DNA of 64,000 nt from Streptococcus parasanguinis CC87K. GTDB taxonomy: Bacteria; Bacillota; Bacilli; Lactobacillales; Streptococcaceae. A program made the position numbers and the translations under genes. Numbering within the stretch: the stretch's first letter is position 1; each line of letters starts with the position of its first letter. The stretch spans positions 558,001 to 622,000 of the forward strand of contig NZ_KI669401.1 of assembly GCF_000507765.1 (NCBI RefSeq). Reading direction: 5' to 3'. This document shows positions 15,525 to 25,800 of the stretch, one piece after another. The notes beneath the pieces are model-generated. The model was not told the DNA's origin. It ran no database searches and worked only from the letters and a program-made list of their open reading frames with translations.

Positions 15525-17606
15525 TTATTTCACTTTTTCTTCTTCGTAGTCGCCATTGCTACATACGACTTGTTTGCCGCCACCACGAACTTTTTTCTCA
15601 ACTAAGTAGTGGCCACATTTTGGACAATCCCGACCGATCGGCTTATCCCAAGAGGTAAATTCACACTCTGGATAGCGATTGCATCCATAGAAGATACGGT
15701 TGCGCTTGGTTTTGCGTTCGATGATTTGTCCCTGATGACAGTCAGGACACTCCACACCGATTTCTTTGACAATGGCCTGGGTATGACGACAATCTGGGAA
15801 ATTGCTACAAGCATAGAACTTACCAAAACGTCCTAATTTAATCACCATCGGGCTGCCACAGACTTCACAATCAAAACCAGCTGGTTCGTCTTTGATTTGG
15901 ATTTTTTCCATCTCTTCTTCAGCCTTGGCGACTTCTTTAGAGAATGGTTTGTAGAAGGCATCAATGACTTTTTGCCACTCTTCTTTTCCGAGTTCGACAT
16001 CATCGAGTTTCCCTTCCATCTCCGCTGTGAAGGTCACATTGACAATATCTGGGAAAAACTCAACAATCAGTTTATTAACGATCTCCCCTAATTCCGTTGG
16101 TTCAAAGCGTTTAGCTACCAGCTTCACATAATAGCGTTTTTGAATGGTCTCAATCGTCGGAGCATAGGTTGAAGGGCGACCTACTCCATTTTCCTCCAAC
16201 GTCTTAATCAAAGTAGCTTCAGAATAACGGGCCGGTGGTTGGGTAAAGTGTTGCTCCGGCTTGCTATTGACCTGCTTGACGATATCGCCTTCTACCATGT
16301 CCGGCAACATCTTGTTTTTGTCTGAATCATTATAAATCGCCAAATAACCGTCAAACTTTACCTGGCTCCCATTTGCCGTATACTGAACCCCATTTTGACC
16401 TAAACGGACATTCATGGTATCAAAGACAGCTGCTGTCATTTGACTAGCGACAAAACGGTTCCAAATCAAGGTGTAGAGTTTCAATTGGTCTTTGTCCAAG
16501 TATTTAGCAATGCTCTCAGGAGTATTGAAGACGCTAGATGGACGAATCGCTTCGTGGGCATCTTGGGCACCAGAAGCATTCTTCACACGGCTTCCATGCT
16601 TAGAATATTTCTCACCGAAGCGATCCACGATAAAGTTAGCTGCCTCATTTTGCGCAACCGGACTGATCCGTGTGGAGTCGGTACGCATATAGGTAATCAA
16701 ACCTTGAACACCAGAGCCAATATTGATTCCTTCGTACAATTGCTGAGCGACCATCATGGTCTTGCGTGTACGGAAGTTAATCTTATTAGCTGCATCCATC
16801 TGCATAGAAGAGGTGGTGTAAGGAAGAGGAGCATTGCGACGACGCTCTTTCTTTTCAACTTTTTCAACGGTAAAATCTTTGCCATCTAAGCGTTCAAGAA
16901 CTGCTTTCACCTCTTCATTGGTGTTGAGCTTCATCTTCTTGCCATCAATCCCATAGAAGCTAGCTTGGAATTGTTTGGTCCCTTTTTTGAAGACACCATC
17001 AATAGTCCAGTATTCTTCCGGCTTGAAATCATTGATTTCGTTTTCGCGATCAATGATTAATTTGAGGGCAACAGATTGCACGCGCCCTGCAGAAAGTCCT
17101 TTTTTGACCTTTTTCCAAAGAATAGGCGAAATTGAATACCCTACAATCCGGTCCAAGACCCGACGTGCTTGTTGGGCATCAACCAAATCCATATCGATTT
17201 GACGCGGTTCTTTAAAGGCATTTTTAACGGCATCCTTAGTGATTTCATTAAAAACCACGCGATTCTTTTCTTTGGCATCCAAGTTCAAAATATGAGCCAA
17301 ATGCCAAGAAATAGCTTCTCCTTCTCGGTCCGGGTCACTTGCAAGAAAGACTTGTTTAGCTTTTTTAGCTTCTTTTTTCAAATCATTGATCAAGGGACCT
17401 TTTCCGCGAATATTGATATACTCTGGTTCATAGTTATTGTCGAAATCAATTGACATAGTTGATTTTTTCAGGTCTCGAATATGACCGACACTGGCCATGA
17501 CTTTATAGTTACGACCAAGATATTTTTCGATTGTTTTCGCCTTAGCAGGAGACTCCACAATCACCAAATTTTTCTTGGTTGTACTGCTTTTCTTTTTTGT
17601 TACCAC
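15525..17606 (-). CDS. topA: DNA topoisomerase I
   Basis: TopA relaxes negative supercoils by a type IA strand-passage reaction. The protein is 693 aa. The N-terminal Toprim domain shows Glu18 (VESPAKAKT) and the DPDREGE acidic cluster at 91-97; the active-site Tyr306 lies in [10 protein letters not shown]. The C-terminus carries three zinc-ribbon Cys4 modules (CEVCG...CSNFPDC, CPDC...CNRYPEC, CPKCG...C). The start is a GTG at 17606 with GAGGGAT upstream. It follows dprA by 86 bp, an order common in streptococci. Confidence 0.96.
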   Translation of the reverse strand: MVTKKKSSTTKKNLVIVESPAKAKTIEKYLGRNYKVMASVGHIRDLKKSTMSIDFDNNYEPEYINIRGKGPLINDLKKEAKKAKQVFLASDPDREGEAISWHLAHILNLDAKEKNRVVFNEITKDAVKNAFKEPRQIDMDLVDAQQARRVLDRIVGYSISPILWKKVKKGLSAGRVQSVALKLIIDRENEINDFKPEEYWTIDGVFKKGTKQFQASFYGIDGKKMKLNTNEEVKAVLERLDGKDFTVEKVEKKERRRNAPLPYTTSSMQMDAANKINFRTRKTMMVAQQLYEGINIGSGVQGLITYMRTDSTRISPVAQNEAANFIVDRFGEKYSKHGSRVKNASGAQDAHEAIRPSSVFNTPESIAKYLDKDQLKLYTLIWNRFVASQMTAAVFDTMNVRLGQNGVQYTANGSQVKFDGYLAIYNDSDKNKMLPDMVEGDIVKQVNSKPEQHFTQPPARYSEATLIKTLEENGVGRPSTYAPTIETIQKRYYVKLVAKRFEPTELGEIVNKLIVEFFPDIVNVTFTAEMEGKLDDVELGKEEWQKVIDAFYKPFSKEVAKAEEEMEKIQIKDEPAGFDCEVCGSPMVIKLGRFGKFYACSNFPDCRHTQAIVKEIGVECPDCHQGQIIERKTKRNRIFYGCNRYPECEFTSWDKPIGRDCPKCGHYLVEKKVRGGGKQVVCSNGDYEEEKVK

Positions 17607-17692
17607 GTTTTATCCCTCTGTATTGTATAAATCTCATTGAGTTTAATACATTTTAAGAAAGATGTCAACTAGGAACTTCTCCTATAGGAAAA

Positions 17693-18541
17693 TCACAATT
17701 CGTATTTCAATTCATCAAGAATGTCCTGGCCTGAGGTGACAAGCTTTGCACCTTCTTGAATCAGATGATGGCAGCCTGCAGATTTTCCATCTAAAATATT
17801 TCCTGGAATAGCAAAAACGTCTCGGCCTTCTTCCATAGCACGCTCACAAGTAATCAAACTACCTGAACGGAGTCGAGCCTCTGCCACAATCACAGCCTGA
17901 CAGAGGCCAGCAATGATGCGATTTCTCTCAGGAAAATGAAACTTCAGTGGTGCCTGCCCTGGACCATACTCGCTCAAGATCAGATGGTTTTCCCCCATAT
18001 GTGCCTGCAGTCTTTGATTGCTTTTAGGATAAAAGACATCCAGTCCCGTTCCTATCACTCCGATGGTCTTGCCACCATTTCGTATACTGGCATAATGAGC
18101 TGTCGCATCAATTCCCTTAGCAAGTCCACTAACGATGACCAGTTCATTTCCAAGTTCTTTAATAATCTTCTCTACAGATCGCACCCCTTCTCGCGTCGTT
18201 TCCCGAGCTCCTACGACTGCAATCTTCGGTTTGGTTAACAGCTCCAAATCCCCTTGGTAAAAAAGGAGTACAGGAGGATTGTAGATCTGTAGCAATTCCT
18301 CCGGGTATTCAGGATCAAAAATGGATAGAGATGGGAACCGTTCAAACTCCTTGTGTAAATGCTCTTCATCCAGCTGCCGGTATTTGTCTACAAAATGAAT
18401 AATACTGCGACAGCGAGCGATCCTTGCTATCTCTTCTAAGCTTGGTAAGGCTTGGTCTTTCCTACAGTAGTCCAAAACTCTCAAGACTTGCTCATTTGAT
18501 AAACCAGCTTCTTTTAATTTAAAGATTTCAAATTTCTCCAT
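17693..18541 (-). CDS. dprA: DNA processing protein DprA
   Basis: DprA loads RecA on incoming single strands during natural transformation and, in pneumococcus, ends competence by binding phosphorylated ComE. The ATG at 18541 gives 282 aa, the pneumococcal length; AAGG lies at the right distance, whereas the GTG two codons earlier overlaps it. An N-terminal SAM-like helix region (1-80) precedes the extended Rossmann fold with VVGARETTREGVRS, SGLAKGIDATAH, YGPGQAPLKFHFPERNR and EAxxRSGSLIT-type nucleotide and ssDNA contacts. I did not recognise a clear ComX box (cinbox) directly upstream. Confidence 0.95.
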   Translation of the reverse strand: MEKFEIFKLKEAGLSNEQVLRVLDYCRKDQALPSLEEIARIARCRSIIHFVDKYRQLDEEHLHKEFERFPSLSIFDPEYPEELLQIYNPPVLLFYQGDLELLTKPKIAVVGARETTREGVRSVEKIIKELGNELVIVSGLAKGIDATAHYASIRNGGKTIGVIGTGLDVFYPKSNQRLQAHMGENHLILSEYGPGQAPLKFHFPERNRIIAGLCQAVIVAEARLRSGSLITCERAMEEGRDVFAIPGNILDGKSAGCHHLIQEGAKLVTSGQDILDELKYEL

Positions 18542-18586
18542 GGTCACCTTCTACTTCCTCTCACTTATTTATTCGAAAAAGAATGG

Positions 18587-18616
18587 AAAAAAAGCTCTAT
18601 TTCTAGAACTTTTTTT
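18587..18616 (-). terminator. Terminator overlapping the 3' end of the ROK gene
   Basis: AAAAAAAG-TCTA and TAGA-CTTTTTTT pair around the stop codon of the ROK gene, separating it from dprA. Confidence 0.65.
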
Positions 18617-19532
18617 GATATGTAGAAGAATAAAAGTAAGATGCGGCACCAATCAAGTTGCTTTCATTATGGAAGCGAGCCGCTTGGATCGGCAAGGCCT
18701 CAAATTGTTTATGCCCTTTTTGAGAGAGTAGGTTATGGTATTGTCGACTGATCTCATCGATCAGTAGCGGTTGGCTACTAATGCCCCCTCCAATTGTCAC
18801 CTTCTCAAGCAGGAGCAATGATTGAAGATTAAAAATCAGAATAGCAATATCATGACAATACTCCCGAAACAAGGATTTCAGCTCCTCATGGCCTCCTTGA
18901 TCAAGAGCCTTGAAAACGGCTATACCATCTGCCTTTTCTAGGTTTAAGATGTGACTAGCCTTCTCAACAAATTGAACAGCTGAACCGGTGTTTTCCAAAA
19001 GATTGGAAATACCTTGCAAAAAGAGTCCGCGATGAAAGCGGCGATTTTCTGGTGTTCTTTCTGCCTTATCAATAGTCCGAATGTATTCTGTCAGTTGCCA
19101 TCCTCTCAATAGATCACCGTTAGAAAGAAGAGCGAGACCTACTCCTGTCCCCAAGACCAAGGTCGCACCACATGGACAATCTTTTAGATTACCAAGCCTT
19201 GCTTCCGCTAGACCAGCGGCTTCTCCATCATTAAGAACGGTGACGGGTACTTGAAATGTTTGTTGCAATCTACTAGCTAGAGGAATGCCTCGCAAATATG
19301 GAATGAGACCACCTCGAAAGACAAAGCCAAGGCTCTTTTGGATCTCACCAGGGCATGAAATGGCGATTCCCTCGATTTCTTCCCGTACAGGAGCAACGAT
19401 TCCTTCTAATCCTTGCCAAAAGTCCTCAATCGTAGATGGTGTTGGGATCTTGTCTGTACGGATCAATTGATAGTCTGCATCCATCAGACCGTACTTTATA
19501 AAGGTCCCTCCGATATCGATGGTAAATAGCAT
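18603..19532 (-). CDS. ROK family sugar kinase-like protein without the zinc motif
   Basis: This 309-aa ROK protein has the phosphate-1 motif DIGGTFIKYG at the N-terminus, the catalytic Asp in VLNDGEAAGLAE and the LGTGVGLAL phosphate-2 loop. Unlike the glucokinase at 51666-52625, it lacks the CxCGxxGC zinc motif; ROK proteins without it, such as beta-glucoside or other sugar kinases, are known. There is no HTH, so it is not a ROK repressor. It ends within a terminator and starts 3 bp after rnhB, so it is probably co-transcribed with rbgA and rnhB. Confidence 0.8.
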   Translation of the reverse strand: MLFTIDIGGTFIKYGLMDADYQLIRTDKIPTPSTIEDFWQGLEGIVAPVREEIEGIAISCPGEIQKSLGFVFRGGLIPYLRGIPLASRLQQTFQVPVTVLNDGEAAGLAEARLGNLKDCPCGATLVLGTGVGLALLSNGDLLRGWQLTEYIRTIDKAERTPENRRFHRGLFLQGISNLLENTGSAVQFVEKASHILNLEKADGIAVFKALDQGGHEELKSLFREYCHDIAILIFNLQSLLLLEKVTIGGGISSQPLLIDEISRQYHNLLSQKGHKQFEALPIQAARFHNESNLIGAASYFYSSTYQKKF

Positions 19533-19535
19533 AGC

Positions 19536-20303
19536 CTAATCCTCACACATTGATTTGACGGGTTCAAATGAACGCCGATGGATAGGGGTCACTCCCAGCT
19601 TGTCGAGGCCAGCCAGATGGTTAGCCGTCCCATAGCCAGCGTTCTGCGTAAAATCATAACCCGGATATTCGCAATCAAACTCTTCCATCATCTGATCCCG
19701 AGTCACCTTGGCTACGATGGATGCTGCAGCAATGGATAAGGAGTTGGCATCCCCTTTGATGATACTAGTTTGGGGAATAGGAAGATCCAACTTCATGGCA
19801 TCAATCAAAAGATGCTGGGGTTGAGGCTCTAACTGACCAATGGCCTCCATCATGGCTAGCTTCGTAGCTTCATAGATATTAACCTGATCAATCACTTGAT
19901 TGTCCTTGATGCCGATTCCGATCGCAATGGCGTTTTGGAGCACAGCCTCATAGATTTCTTTGTGTTTGGATTTTGGAATCTTTTTACTATCGTTGAGTCC
20001 CAGAATTTTACAAGCTTTCGGCAAGATCACGGCAGCTGCAACAACTGGACCCGCTAATGGGCCGCGTCCCACTTCATCCACACCTGCAATAAGATCAATC
20101 CCTTGAGCATAAAGTTCTTTCTCATAGGCTAGCATTTTTTCCAAACGCAAGTCTTCATCCACTTGTTTTTGGAGTTCGCGTTTTCGTTTGCTGATAGCCG
20201 CTTGAACCCCCGCTCGACCATCAAGGATCAATTCTTCAAATAAGGGATGATCTAGATCGTCAATCGTTGCCAAACGCTCTTTGATTTCTTTAATCGTTGG
20301 CAT
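19536..20303 (-). CDS. rnhB: Ribonuclease HII
   Basis: RNase HII removes ribonucleotides and RNA primers from DNA hybrids. The 255-aa protein has an N-terminal helical extension (1-65) and the catalytic core beginning [19 protein letters not shown], with the Asp-Glu pair, and further acidic residues in GLNDSKK and [11 protein letters not shown]. It overlaps the upstream rbgA by 14 bp, the standard streptococcal order, so translation is coupled. Confidence 0.96.
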   Translation of the reverse strand: MPTIKEIKERLATIDDLDHPLFEELILDGRAGVQAAISKRKRELQKQVDEDLRLEKMLAYEKELYAQGIDLIAGVDEVGRGPLAGPVVAAAVILPKACKILGLNDSKKIPKSKHKEIYEAVLQNAIAIGIGIKDNQVIDQVNIYEATKLAMMEAIGQLEPQPQHLLIDAMKLDLPIPQTSIIKGDANSLSIAAASIVAKVTRDQMMEEFDCEYPGYDFTQNAGYGTANHLAGLDKLGVTPIHRRSFEPVKSMCED

Positions 20304-21141
20304 CTATTTCACCTACACGATCAAGGGAATAGCGTCCCAAACGACCATCACGTACATCCTTGACAAACAAACTGTAAAAACGGTCGTAATCCTCTCGAAA
20401 TCCTAATTTCTGGGTCATTTCCATAATGATTTCAGGAGCTTCTTGTTCCAGATCCATTTGTTTAAAACGTTCCTGCAAAACAGCTGGATAGTGCTTTTTG
20501 AAATAGTTAAGACCAAAGATGGTCACTTCATCCATTGGAAGCAACTGGTCTTTGATGGCACCTGTTAAAGCGAGCTTTAAGGCCACTTCTTCATCTTCAA
20601 ACTTGGGCCAGAGAATCCCAGGAGTATCCAAGATTTCAAGGTCTTTGTTGGTTTTCAACCACTGTTGCCCCTTGGTCACCCCTGGTTTATTCCCAACAAC
20701 AGCAATCTTTTTCCCTGCTAAGCGGTTCATCAAAGTTGATTTCCCGGCATTAGGAATTCCGATGATCATGGTCCGAAGGGTTTCAATCTGAATTCCCCGT
20801 TCCTTTTGACGGGCAATTTTATCGGCCATCAAGCTCTTAGCAGCATCTGTGACCTTCTTAACCGTAGATTGCTCTTTGGAGTTGATAGCCAAGGTTTTGA
20901 TGCCTTGAGACTCAAAATAGTCCTGCCATTCTTTTGTTGCCACAGGATCTGCCAAGTCTACCTTGTTCAAAATCATTAATTTAGGCTTATCACCAACAAT
21001 TTTCGTTAACATAGGATTTTGGCTTGATAGGGGTAAACGAGCATCTACCAGAACCGTCACAAAATCCACAAATTTTAAATTTTCTTGTACTTGTCTTCTA
21101 GCTTTGGACATGTGTCCAGGAAACCATTGTATAGTTGCCAT
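20290..21141 (-). CDS. rbgA: Ribosome biogenesis GTPase RbgA (YlqF)
   Basis: RbgA is a circularly permuted GTPase for late 50S subunit assembly. The ATG at 21141 starts [14 protein letters not shown] and gives 283 aa, the known length. G motifs occur in permuted order: NKVD (G4), then GIPNAGKST (G1), PGVTKG (G2) and DTPG (G3). The C-terminal helical domain is intact. It heads the unit rbgA-rnhB-ROK. Confidence 0.95.
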   Translation of the reverse strand: MATIQWFPGHMSKARRQVQENLKFVDFVTVLVDARLPLSSQNPMLTKIVGDKPKLMILNKVDLADPVATKEWQDYFESQGIKTLAINSKEQSTVKKVTDAAKSLMADKIARQKERGIQIETLRTMIIGIPNAGKSTLMNRLAGKKIAVVGNKPGVTKGQQWLKTNKDLEILDTPGILWPKFEDEEVALKLALTGAIKDQLLPMDEVTIFGLNYFKKHYPAVLQERFKQMDLEQEAPEIIMEMTQKLGFREDYDRFYSLFVKDVRDGRLGRYSLDRVGEIDAND

Positions 21142-21221
21142 GTTCTCCATTCCTTTCCAGTTCAATCTCTTCTATTATACCATGTTTTCTGAAATCACTG
21201 TGATTAAGAAAAATACTAAAA

Positions 21222-21244
21222 AAGAAGCTACCTAAGTAACTTCT
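21222..21244 (-). terminator. Terminator of the ATP-cone gene
   Basis: AGAAG-TTAC and GTAG-CTTCT pair on the minus strand and are followed by TTTTTTAG, 11 bases after the stop. Confidence 0.7.
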
Positions 21245-21254
21245 ATTTTATATT

Positions 21255-21593
21255 CTAGCGAATTTGCTCAAAATGCAAATGCACGGCGATATGATCACCA
21301 TAGCCGCTCCGTTCCAAATCACGTTGCAAGCGATAAGAAATATAGTGTTCAGCAATGGTAATATAACCAGCACCAAGTAAACGGTGCTCAACCATTGACT
21401 GGATCATGCTGATCGTCGCACGTTCCACTTTAGCTTCTTCCAAATCCATCACAACTTTCTTGGTCACTTGCGCCAAGTTTTGGCGAAGATCATCCGTCAA
21501 GACATAAACTGTTTGTGCTGCCTTCAAAACAGCTTGATAGATTTTATCTGGGTCAAATTCTACAACTTCACCACTACGTTTAATGACTTCCAT
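21255..21593 (-). CDS. Stand-alone ATP-cone domain protein
   Basis: This 112-aa protein is almost entirely one ATP-cone, the nucleotide-sensing domain of ribonucleotide reductases and of the NrdR repressor. It starts MEVIKRSGEVVEFDPDKIYQ and ends shortly after the domain. It lacks the zinc ribbon of NrdR and any reductase part. The ATG at 21593 follows AAGGAG by six bases; an upstream start adds seven residues. It is monocistronic, with its own terminator. It might sense ATP/dATP and act on a partner in trans (inference). Confidence 0.8.
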   Translation of the reverse strand: MEVIKRSGEVVEFDPDKIYQAVLKAAQTVYVLTDDLRQNLAQVTKKVVMDLEEAKVERATISMIQSMVEHRLLGAGYITIAEHYISYRLQRDLERSGYGDHIAVHLHFEQIR

Positions 21594-21664
21594 CTTATTC
21601 TCCTTGATCATCAATATACTTCTATTATCTTAATAAATAGGGGATTTGTCAAGAATCTAAGACA

Positions 21665-22600
21665 TCAATAATCCGGACGAAGAACTCCCGTAATGATCTC
21701 TTTAGTAGCATGGTAATCCCCATCTACTACAACCTTGATGATACGTTTCGCTTCTTCTGCCGGTGCTGGCACCAATGGCAAACGAGTTGGCCCTGCGTCA
21801 AAGCCCATATAGTTCAAGACAGCTTTGACAGGAGCTGGACTCGGATATGAGAAGAGAGCATTGACTTTAGGGATAAATTGACGTTGGATAGCCGCAGCCT
21901 TTTTAATATCGTTGTGTTCAATCGCTTGGAACATCTCATGCATTTCATCTCCATTTGTATGAGAAGCCACTGAGATCACTCCATCAGCCCCAAGGTTCAT
22001 CGCATGGAAAGCATCTCCATCTTCCCCTGTATAGACGAGAAATTCTTCTGGCTTGTGTTCAATCAAATAGGCCATATTAGCAAGAGTTGTACACTCTTTG
22101 ACCCCAATGATATTTGGGTGTTCTGCCAAACGAAGCATGGTTTCAGGCGTCATTTCCACAACCACACGCCCAGGAATATTGTAGATAATAATCGGAAGAT
22201 TAGATGCATCCGCAATCGCTTTAAAGTGTTGATACATGCCTTCTTGAGATGGTTTGTTGTAGTAAGGAACGATAGCCAATCCTGCCGCAAAGCCACCAAA
22301 AGCATCCACTTCTTTAACAAACTCAATCGAGTCGCGGGTTTCATTGGTTCCGACACCAGCGATCAAAGGCACTCGACCATTGACAATCTTTTGAACGGCC
22401 GCAAAGAGTTGCAATTCCTCATCGTGGGTCAGAGTTGGACTTTCTGCAGTCGTTCCAGCTAAGAGAATCCCGTCTGTATGATGTGCCAAAAGGTGCTCAA
22501 TCAAGTCAGGAAGAGCGTCAAAATTAATGCTTCCATCTTCATGGAAGGGGGTGATAAATGCAGTAATAATTTTACAATCTTTTAAATCTTGATAAGACAT
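21665..22600 (-). CDS. dapA: 4-hydroxy-tetrahydrodipicolinate synthase
   Basis: DapA condenses pyruvate and aspartate semialdehyde, the first committed step to diaminopimelate and lysine. The 311-aa TIM barrel shows the substrate Thr-Thr pair in [12 protein letters not shown], the YNIPGRV catalytic Tyr and the Schiff-base Lys in IIGVKECTT. It lies 140 bp after asd, which makes its substrate; dapB, the next step, is at 56.3 kb. Lysine is the third residue of the streptococcal stem peptide. Confidence 0.95.
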   Translation of the reverse strand: MSYQDLKDCKIITAFITPFHEDGSINFDALPDLIEHLLAHHTDGILLAGTTAESPTLTHDEELQLFAAVQKIVNGRVPLIAGVGTNETRDSIEFVKEVDAFGGFAAGLAIVPYYNKPSQEGMYQHFKAIADASNLPIIIYNIPGRVVVEMTPETMLRLAEHPNIIGVKECTTLANMAYLIEHKPEEFLVYTGEDGDAFHAMNLGADGVISVASHTNGDEMHEMFQAIEHNDIKKAAAIQRQFIPKVNALFSYPSPAPVKAVLNYMGFDAGPTRLPLVPAPAEEAKRIIKVVVDGDYHATKEIITGVLRPDY

Positions 22601-22698
22601 AGAAAAACCTTTCTCTATATAAGAAAGAGGCTGGGGCTTGCTTGCCTTTGCCTCATGATCTGTTCATAAAACAAGTTGATTTGTTAGTTAGCTAAGGA

Positions 22699-22731
22699 AG
22701 AAATCAAACTCTTCGAGTTACTGATTTCTGT
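22699..22731. other. Nested hairpin in the asd-dapA gap
   Basis: AGAAATCA / TGATTTCT enclose AACTC-ttc-GAGTT. The T-tract (GTTTTTC) is on the plus side, so for asd and dapA it would be a weak terminator or attenuator at best. Confidence 0.45.
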
Positions 22732-22739
22732 TTTTCTTC

Positions 22740-23816
22740 CTATTTCAATTCAAACTTCAACTCAGCTGTTGGACGTACGAGTCCACGTTCGTGAAGAGTT
22801 TCTGCGATTTGGACTGAGTTCCAAGCGGCACCTTTAAGAAGGTTATCTGAAACAACCCACATGTGGATCCCTTTTTCAGCATCCAAGTCTTTACGAATCC
22901 GTCCAACGAAGGTATCGCGTGAACCGACCGCATTAACCGCTTGAGGGTAGACTTGATGAGCAACATCGTCTTCAAGGACTGCACCTGGGAATCCTGCAAT
23001 AGCAGCTTTCACTTCGTCAATTGGTGCCACTTCTTTTGTTTCAATGTAGACTGACTCTGAGTGAGCTGACAAGACTGGAATCCGCACACATGTTGCTGAA
23101 ACGGCAATGCTATCATCTTCCATGATTTTCTTAGTTTCGTTTGTCATCTTCATTTCTTCGTAAGTATAGTCATTTTCTGTGAAGACGTCGATTTGTGGAA
23201 GAGCATTGAAAGCGATTGGGTAATGTTTTTTATCGCCACCACATGGCAAGATTTCTGCTTTGACATCGCGTGGGTTGACCCCATCATTCAAGACTTCCTT
23301 CAACTCACGTTGGGTTTCAAGAATTGCTCCCATACCAGCACCTGATACAGCTTGGTAAGTAGACACGATGATACGGTCCAAGCCCCATTTTTGACGAACG
23401 GGCTCAAGGGCCACCATCATTTGAATGGTTGAACAGTTTGGACAAGAGATGATTCCGTTGTGAGCATCAAGCGCATGTGCATTCACTTCAGGAACAACCA
23501 ATGGGACATCCGGATTTTGACGGAAATAAGAAGTGTTATCAACCACTACTGCGCCTGCTTTCACCGCATAAGGTGCATATTTGGCAGATGTTGAACCACC
23601 AGCTGAGAAGAGAGCAATATCAACGCCTTCAAAAGCATCTTCAGTCGTTTCTTCGATGGTCACGTCTTGCCCTTTAAATTGCAAGACTTTTCCTGCAGAA
23701 CGTGCAGACGCAAGGTAGCGAATTTTATCGATTGGAAGTGTTGATTCTTCCAACATTTTGATCATTTGAGCACCAACGGCACCTGTAGCACCGACAACAG
23801 CAACTGTGTATCCCAT
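22740..23816 (-). CDS. asd: Aspartate-semialdehyde dehydrogenase
   Basis: Asd reduces aspartyl phosphate to aspartate semialdehyde for lysine, threonine and methionine. The ATG at 23816 begins [15 protein letters not shown], the NADPH-binding glycine motif, and follows AGAGGA; an upstream in-frame start would add 27 non-conserved residues. The protein is 358 aa, with the catalytic Cys in [11 protein letters not shown] and the EILPCGG / [13 protein letters not shown] substrate region. It precedes dapA. Confidence 0.95.
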   Translation of the reverse strand: MGYTVAVVGATGAVGAQMIKMLEESTLPIDKIRYLASARSAGKVLQFKGQDVTIEETTEDAFEGVDIALFSAGGSTSAKYAPYAVKAGAVVVDNTSYFRQNPDVPLVVPEVNAHALDAHNGIISCPNCSTIQMMVALEPVRQKWGLDRIIVSTYQAVSGAGMGAILETQRELKEVLNDGVNPRDVKAEILPCGGDKKHYPIAFNALPQIDVFTENDYTYEEMKMTNETKKIMEDDSIAVSATCVRIPVLSAHSESVYIETKEVAPIDEVKAAIAGFPGAVLEDDVAHQVYPQAVNAVGSRDTFVGRIRKDLDAEKGIHMWVVSDNLLKGAAWNSVQIAETLHERGLVRPTAELKFELK

Positions 23817-23905
23817 AGTAAATCCTCTTTCAAAATTTTCTAAAAATTGAGTATTTGTACTATTATACAATTTTTTGGCATAAATGAAAAGTACCAACAG
23901 TAGGA

Positions 23906-23939
23906 AAAAATCCTGATTCTAAGACCAGGATTTTTGATG
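23906..23939 (-). terminator. Terminator of LemA-DUF3137 operon
   Basis: AAATCCTGGTCTT-aga-atCAGGATTT followed by T6 on the minus strand. Its stem closely repeats that of the terminator at 25614-25643. Confidence 0.8.
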
Positions 23940-23961
23940 GTTATTAATAATAAATAGCTTT

Positions 23962-24513
23962 TTAGTTAAGGTCATAGTTCAAATCACTTAAATCTTTCTT
24001 ACCTTGTGTTTCTTCAGTAAGAAATGGAACTTGATGGATCCCCTTTACACCTGCTACGATAGACGCCGGAAATGAAACAATTTCTTGATTGATGTGGCTA
24101 ATATTACTGTTGACAATTCGCTTCGCTGCAGCAAGATCTTCATTTTCATCAGCAATTTCCTTTTGCAAGGCCAAGAATTGGTTAGAAGACAAGAGCTCTG
24201 GATAATTTTCACCAACTGCACGAATTTGTGCCAAGACATCGTTTTGATTGGTAATGACTTGGTTGGATTCTTGAATGCTCGCTCCTTGGCGTAAAGCAAC
24301 TAAATCGGTAAAGAGCCCCTGTTCATGTTTTGCATAAGCTTTCGCTACTTTTAGCATTTCCGAAATGGTATCATAGCGTTTTACGAGGACGATATCGACC
24401 GTTCTCTTTGATTCTTCAATGGTCACAAGGTAACGATTGAGGCGATTTCCTACACTAATAAACCAAATAGCCAATAGGCCAACAAATATGATTAAACCGA
24501 TAATGAGATTCAT
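23962..24513 (-). CDS. LemA family protein
   Basis: This 183-aa protein has one N-terminal membrane anchor (about 2-20) and a long helical coiled body with the family landmarks NRLNRYLVTIEESK and ASIVAGVKG. LemA proteins are membrane-bound and of uncertain function; some link to two-component or proteolysis systems. It overlaps the stop of the DUF3137 gene by 4 bp, a coupled pair seen in many bacteria. Confidence 0.88.
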   Translation of the reverse strand: MNLIIGLIIFVGLLAIWFISVGNRLNRYLVTIEESKRTVDIVLVKRYDTISEMLKVAKAYAKHEQGLFTDLVALRQGASIQESNQVITNQNDVLAQIRAVGENYPELLSSNQFLALQKEIADENEDLAAAKRIVNSNISHINQEIVSFPASIVAGVKGIHQVPFLTEETQGKKDLSDLNYDLN

Positions 24514-25511
24514 GATGTTTCTCCTTCAAAAATTGCTGTTATTTCTTTAATTAAATCCAGTTCTTTGCATAATTTATGATATTCAGACACCAAAGATAGT
24601 TGATCAATATCTTCCGGTTTTTGGGGAGTCGGAAAGATATAACGATCGGTATACAAAGAAATATAGAGTTTCTTGTCTTTCAAAAATACACACATGGCAT
24701 TTTGAGAAATTTGTCGATCAAACCATTCTAACATCTTAGGGGTGAGAAATTTACGGGCAGACAGTTCATCTGTACAGTAGATATTGTAATTCTCGTTATT
24801 GCGAATATCCTCGGTTTCAATCTGCACTTCATCCCCTCTGGCTCCAGGATAAACCCCATTCACCTCCCTCTTAAAAAGAAAGGATTTCTTGGTCGGAACC
24901 ACCCGAAGATGACCCGAGAAATTGATCGGTAGACATAAAGAGAACACTTGTCCAAGGAAATCTGTAACTTCCACATGTTCCGTCCTCGTATGACCATTAG
25001 ATGTCCGGTAACGAGTCTCTGTATGATGGGCATAGAGATTTGACACCGTCAGCTCTTTGTCATCATGAAATGATAGCTCTTTGAAACACAGAAAATCAGT
25101 CGACCGAGGACATAAATGCGAGAGAGCTTCAGAAGGGATGGAACCGTCCTCTTTGATCGAAGCTTTAGGAAAAACTTCCTTTAATACAGGCGACAAGATA
25201 TCATCAAGATAGATTTCATCGTTCGAACGAATTCGATCCCCAAACAAGGCTTTTCTTTTTTTATATTGTGGCCAATAATACAAACCAACCACTAAAAGGA
25301 TCAAAGGAATAGCTGCAAAACGCAATAAAATGAGAGACAGTATGGCGCAAATAATACCAAAAGATCGCAAAACATTCCACTGAAGATTGTTCTTCATCTG
25401 TTCTCGGATCAATCCGATGGCATCCTGAAATTGTTTGGAGTTTTCAAGCTCTTCAATTTTCTGCGAATAGTCTGTAGATGCTGAATCATTAGAATGATAG
25501 AAATCTCCCAA
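24510..25511 (-). CDS. DUF3137 membrane protein
   Basis: This 333-aa protein has two closely spaced membrane segments (about 48-85) between a short cytosolic N-terminal helix and a large C-terminal domain rich in beta strands. It matches the DUF3137 partner usually encoded beside LemA. No catalytic motif is recognised. It is the first gene of the two-gene operon and follows the small RNA locus. Confidence 0.75.
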   Translation of the reverse strand: MGDFYHSNDSASTDYSQKIEELENSKQFQDAIGLIREQMKNNLQWNVLRSFGIICAILSLILLRFAAIPLILLVVGLYYWPQYKKRKALFGDRIRSNDEIYLDDILSPVLKEVFPKASIKEDGSIPSEALSHLCPRSTDFLCFKELSFHDDKELTVSNLYAHHTETRYRTSNGHTRTEHVEVTDFLGQVFSLCLPINFSGHLRVVPTKKSFLFKREVNGVYPGARGDEVQIETEDIRNNENYNIYCTDELSARKFLTPKMLEWFDRQISQNAMCVFLKDKKLYISLYTDRYIFPTPQKPEDIDQLSLVSEYHKLCKELDLIKEITAIFEGETS

Positions 25512-25611
25512 TCAACTCCACTCCTTTCTGACACAAGGCACTTCACTATATTATAACACCAACATAACTTTGTAGCAACTGTATTATAATAGTTTTCAGT
25601 TCTTTGAAGAC

Positions 25612-25766
25612 ACAAAAAAATCCTGATCCGAAGACCAGGATTTGAGGCACCTTTCGGTGAGAACAGCCGGTTCACACAACTGTTCAAGGTCCGCTCCTGC
25701 GTTACAATTGAATGTAGACCTCCTCAGCGCAAAAGGCTCCTAAGAGCCAATCGACTCATCGCATAA
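25612..25766 (-). ncRNA. Structured small RNA with own promoter and terminator
   Basis: On the minus strand a promoter (25771-25800) and a strong terminator delimit about 150 nt without a reading frame. Stems I see, in order: GGCTC-ttag-GAGCC; AGGTC/GACCT enclosing TACA-ttcaat-TGTA; GAACAG/CTGTTC; CACC-gaaa-GGTG with a GNRA loop; a closing helix TGAGG/CCTCA spans most of these, giving a multi-branched junction. The terminator stem is AAATCCTG/CAGGATTT with a TTCG loop and seven U. It lacks the marks of SRP RNA (GGAAGGAAG), RNase P or tmRNA. The streptococcal asd RNA motif of unknown function is a candidate I could not check, since asd lies 1.8 kb downstream. Confidence 0.75.
25614..25643 (-). 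terminator. Terminator of the small RNA
   Basis: AAATCCTGGTCTTCGGATCAGGATTT-type hairpin with TTCG loop (25618-25643) followed by T7 on the minus strand. Confidence 0.9.
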
Positions 25767-25770
25767 TTCT

Positions 25771-25800
25771 AGTTTACCATGAACATCCACAAACTGTCAA
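25771..25800 (-). promoter_or_regulatory. Promoter of the small RNA
   Basis: TTGACA (25800-25795) and an extended -10 TG-G-TAAACT (25776-25771), spaced 18 bp, on the minus strand. The -35 overlaps the last codons of the AlkD-like gene. Confidence 0.65.

Noticed and set aside
18603-19532. ROK transcription repressor
   Set aside because: No N-terminal HTH; the protein begins directly with the kinase phosphate motif.
25612-25766. SRP RNA, RNase P or tmRNA
   Set aside because: The GGAAGGAAG apical loop, RNase P core and the tmRNA ends with tag frame are absent, and the transcript is of different shape.
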